From assembly GCA_025997215.1 (NCBI GenBank), contig BNUH01000131.1:1-6228 (forward strand): a stretch of DNA of 6,228 nucleotides, given 5' to 3'. A program made the translations under genes and the position numbers. The notes under the pieces were generated by a model. The model searched no databases. It was not told the origin of the DNA and worked only from the letters and a program-made list of their open reading frames with translations. Source of the DNA: Clostridia bacterium. Its GTDB lineage: Bacteria; Bacillota_A; Clostridia; Christensenellales; Aristaeellaceae. Positions within the stretch are counted from its first letter, which is position 1. Every line of letters starts with the position of its first letter. Shown here piece by piece: positions 6,118-6,228 of this stretch.

Positions 6118-6228
6118 ATGGGAGTGAAGAAGCAGGGAGAGATACGCTTGCAAGCACAACAACTCAAGCGGTACGAGATCATCAGCCGCACTGTAGACGG
6201 ACTGCTCACCGTCAAAGAAGCGGCACAG
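6118..6228 (+). CDS. Probable IS transposase, N-terminal part, runs off the window
   Basis: Thirty-seven codons are visible, including LQAQQLKRYEIISRTVDGLL and then TVKEAAQ. This resembles the first helices of the helix-turn-helix domain that opens many integrase-core (DDE) transposases, in which a 'KRYEII..v.dG.lTvkEAA..LGls' segment precedes the recognition helix. The catalytic part is not in the window, so the IS family is uncertain. The ATG at 6118 has no clear ribosome-binding site. A TTG at 6148 in the same frame is preceded by AGGGAGAG (6134-6141) at 6-nt spacing and may be the true start, shortening the protein by ten residues. The paired 21-bp repeats directly upstream support an IS context. 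Confidence 0.65.
   Translation, partial: MGVKKQGEIRLQAQQLKRYEIISRTVDGLLTVKEAAQ

Noticed and set aside
5699..6127. 142-codon plus-strand frame in phase with the pyruvyltransferase fragment
   Set aside because: It is open across the IS repeats and has no later family motif, so an interrupted but otherwise intact gene is not supported.

Overview
This window is a fragment of a surface-glycan (O-antigen, S-layer glycan or exopolysaccharide type) gene cluster whose two edges look broken by recombination and mobile DNA. No rRNA or housekeeping gene fixes the host. The AT-rich genes, the strong Bacillus-like Shine-Dalgarno sites (for example AAGGGTGAT at 5326-5334), a GDP-6-deoxyhexose pathway of the kind used for S-layer glycans, and a pyruvyltransferase of a type I associate with Paenibacillaceae and related firmicutes suggest a member of the Bacillota. 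This is an inference from gene content only.

The core runs leftward on the minus strand from about 4665 to 222 as one tight operon: the tail of a priming sugar-phosphate transferase (fragment), manC (mannose-1-phosphate guanylyltransferase), gmd (GDP-mannose 4,6-dehydratase), rmd (GDP-4-keto-6-deoxymannose reductase), a complete family-4-type glycosyltransferase, and the first ~50 codons of a second glycosyltransferase. Junctions overlap or lie within 8 nt, so translation is probably coupled. ManC makes GDP-mannose, Gmd converts it to GDP-4-keto-6-deoxy-D-mannose, and Rmd reduces that to a GDP-6-deoxyhexose, most likely GDP-D-rhamnose. The glycosyltransferases would then transfer mannose or rhamnose onto the lipid-linked glycan started by the priming transferase.

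Left edge (1-221): this stretch is not new sequence. Bases 1-127 are a perfect direct copy of an internal part of rmd (2205-2331). Bases 125-221 are an inverted copy of another part of rmd (1555-1651, one mismatch). The pieces join at a 3-base GAT shared by both. The composite replaces the rest of the second glycosyltransferase gene. It is either a real complex rearrangement or an amplification/assembly chimera.

Middle right (4633-5030): the priming transferase is cut, and immediately upstream lie three arrays of a head-to-tail 10-bp unit (GGATTATCNN; 3 copies +, 4 copies -, 4 copies +), a tandem TTAGGTGCA pair and a 10-bp inverted repeat. Helically phased units like these suggest a recombinase or replication-initiator binding region, probably the end of a mobile element. 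A clear intrinsic terminator for minus-strand transcription follows at 5006-5029.

Right edge (5031-6228): about 300 bp without a recognisable gene is followed by the N-terminal third of a polysaccharide pyruvyltransferase-like gene on the plus strand (5339-5677), about 370 bp of apparently non-coding or decayed DNA with a near-consensus minus-strand promoter, and then a pair of 21-bp repeats and the first codons of a probable IS transposase that runs off the window.
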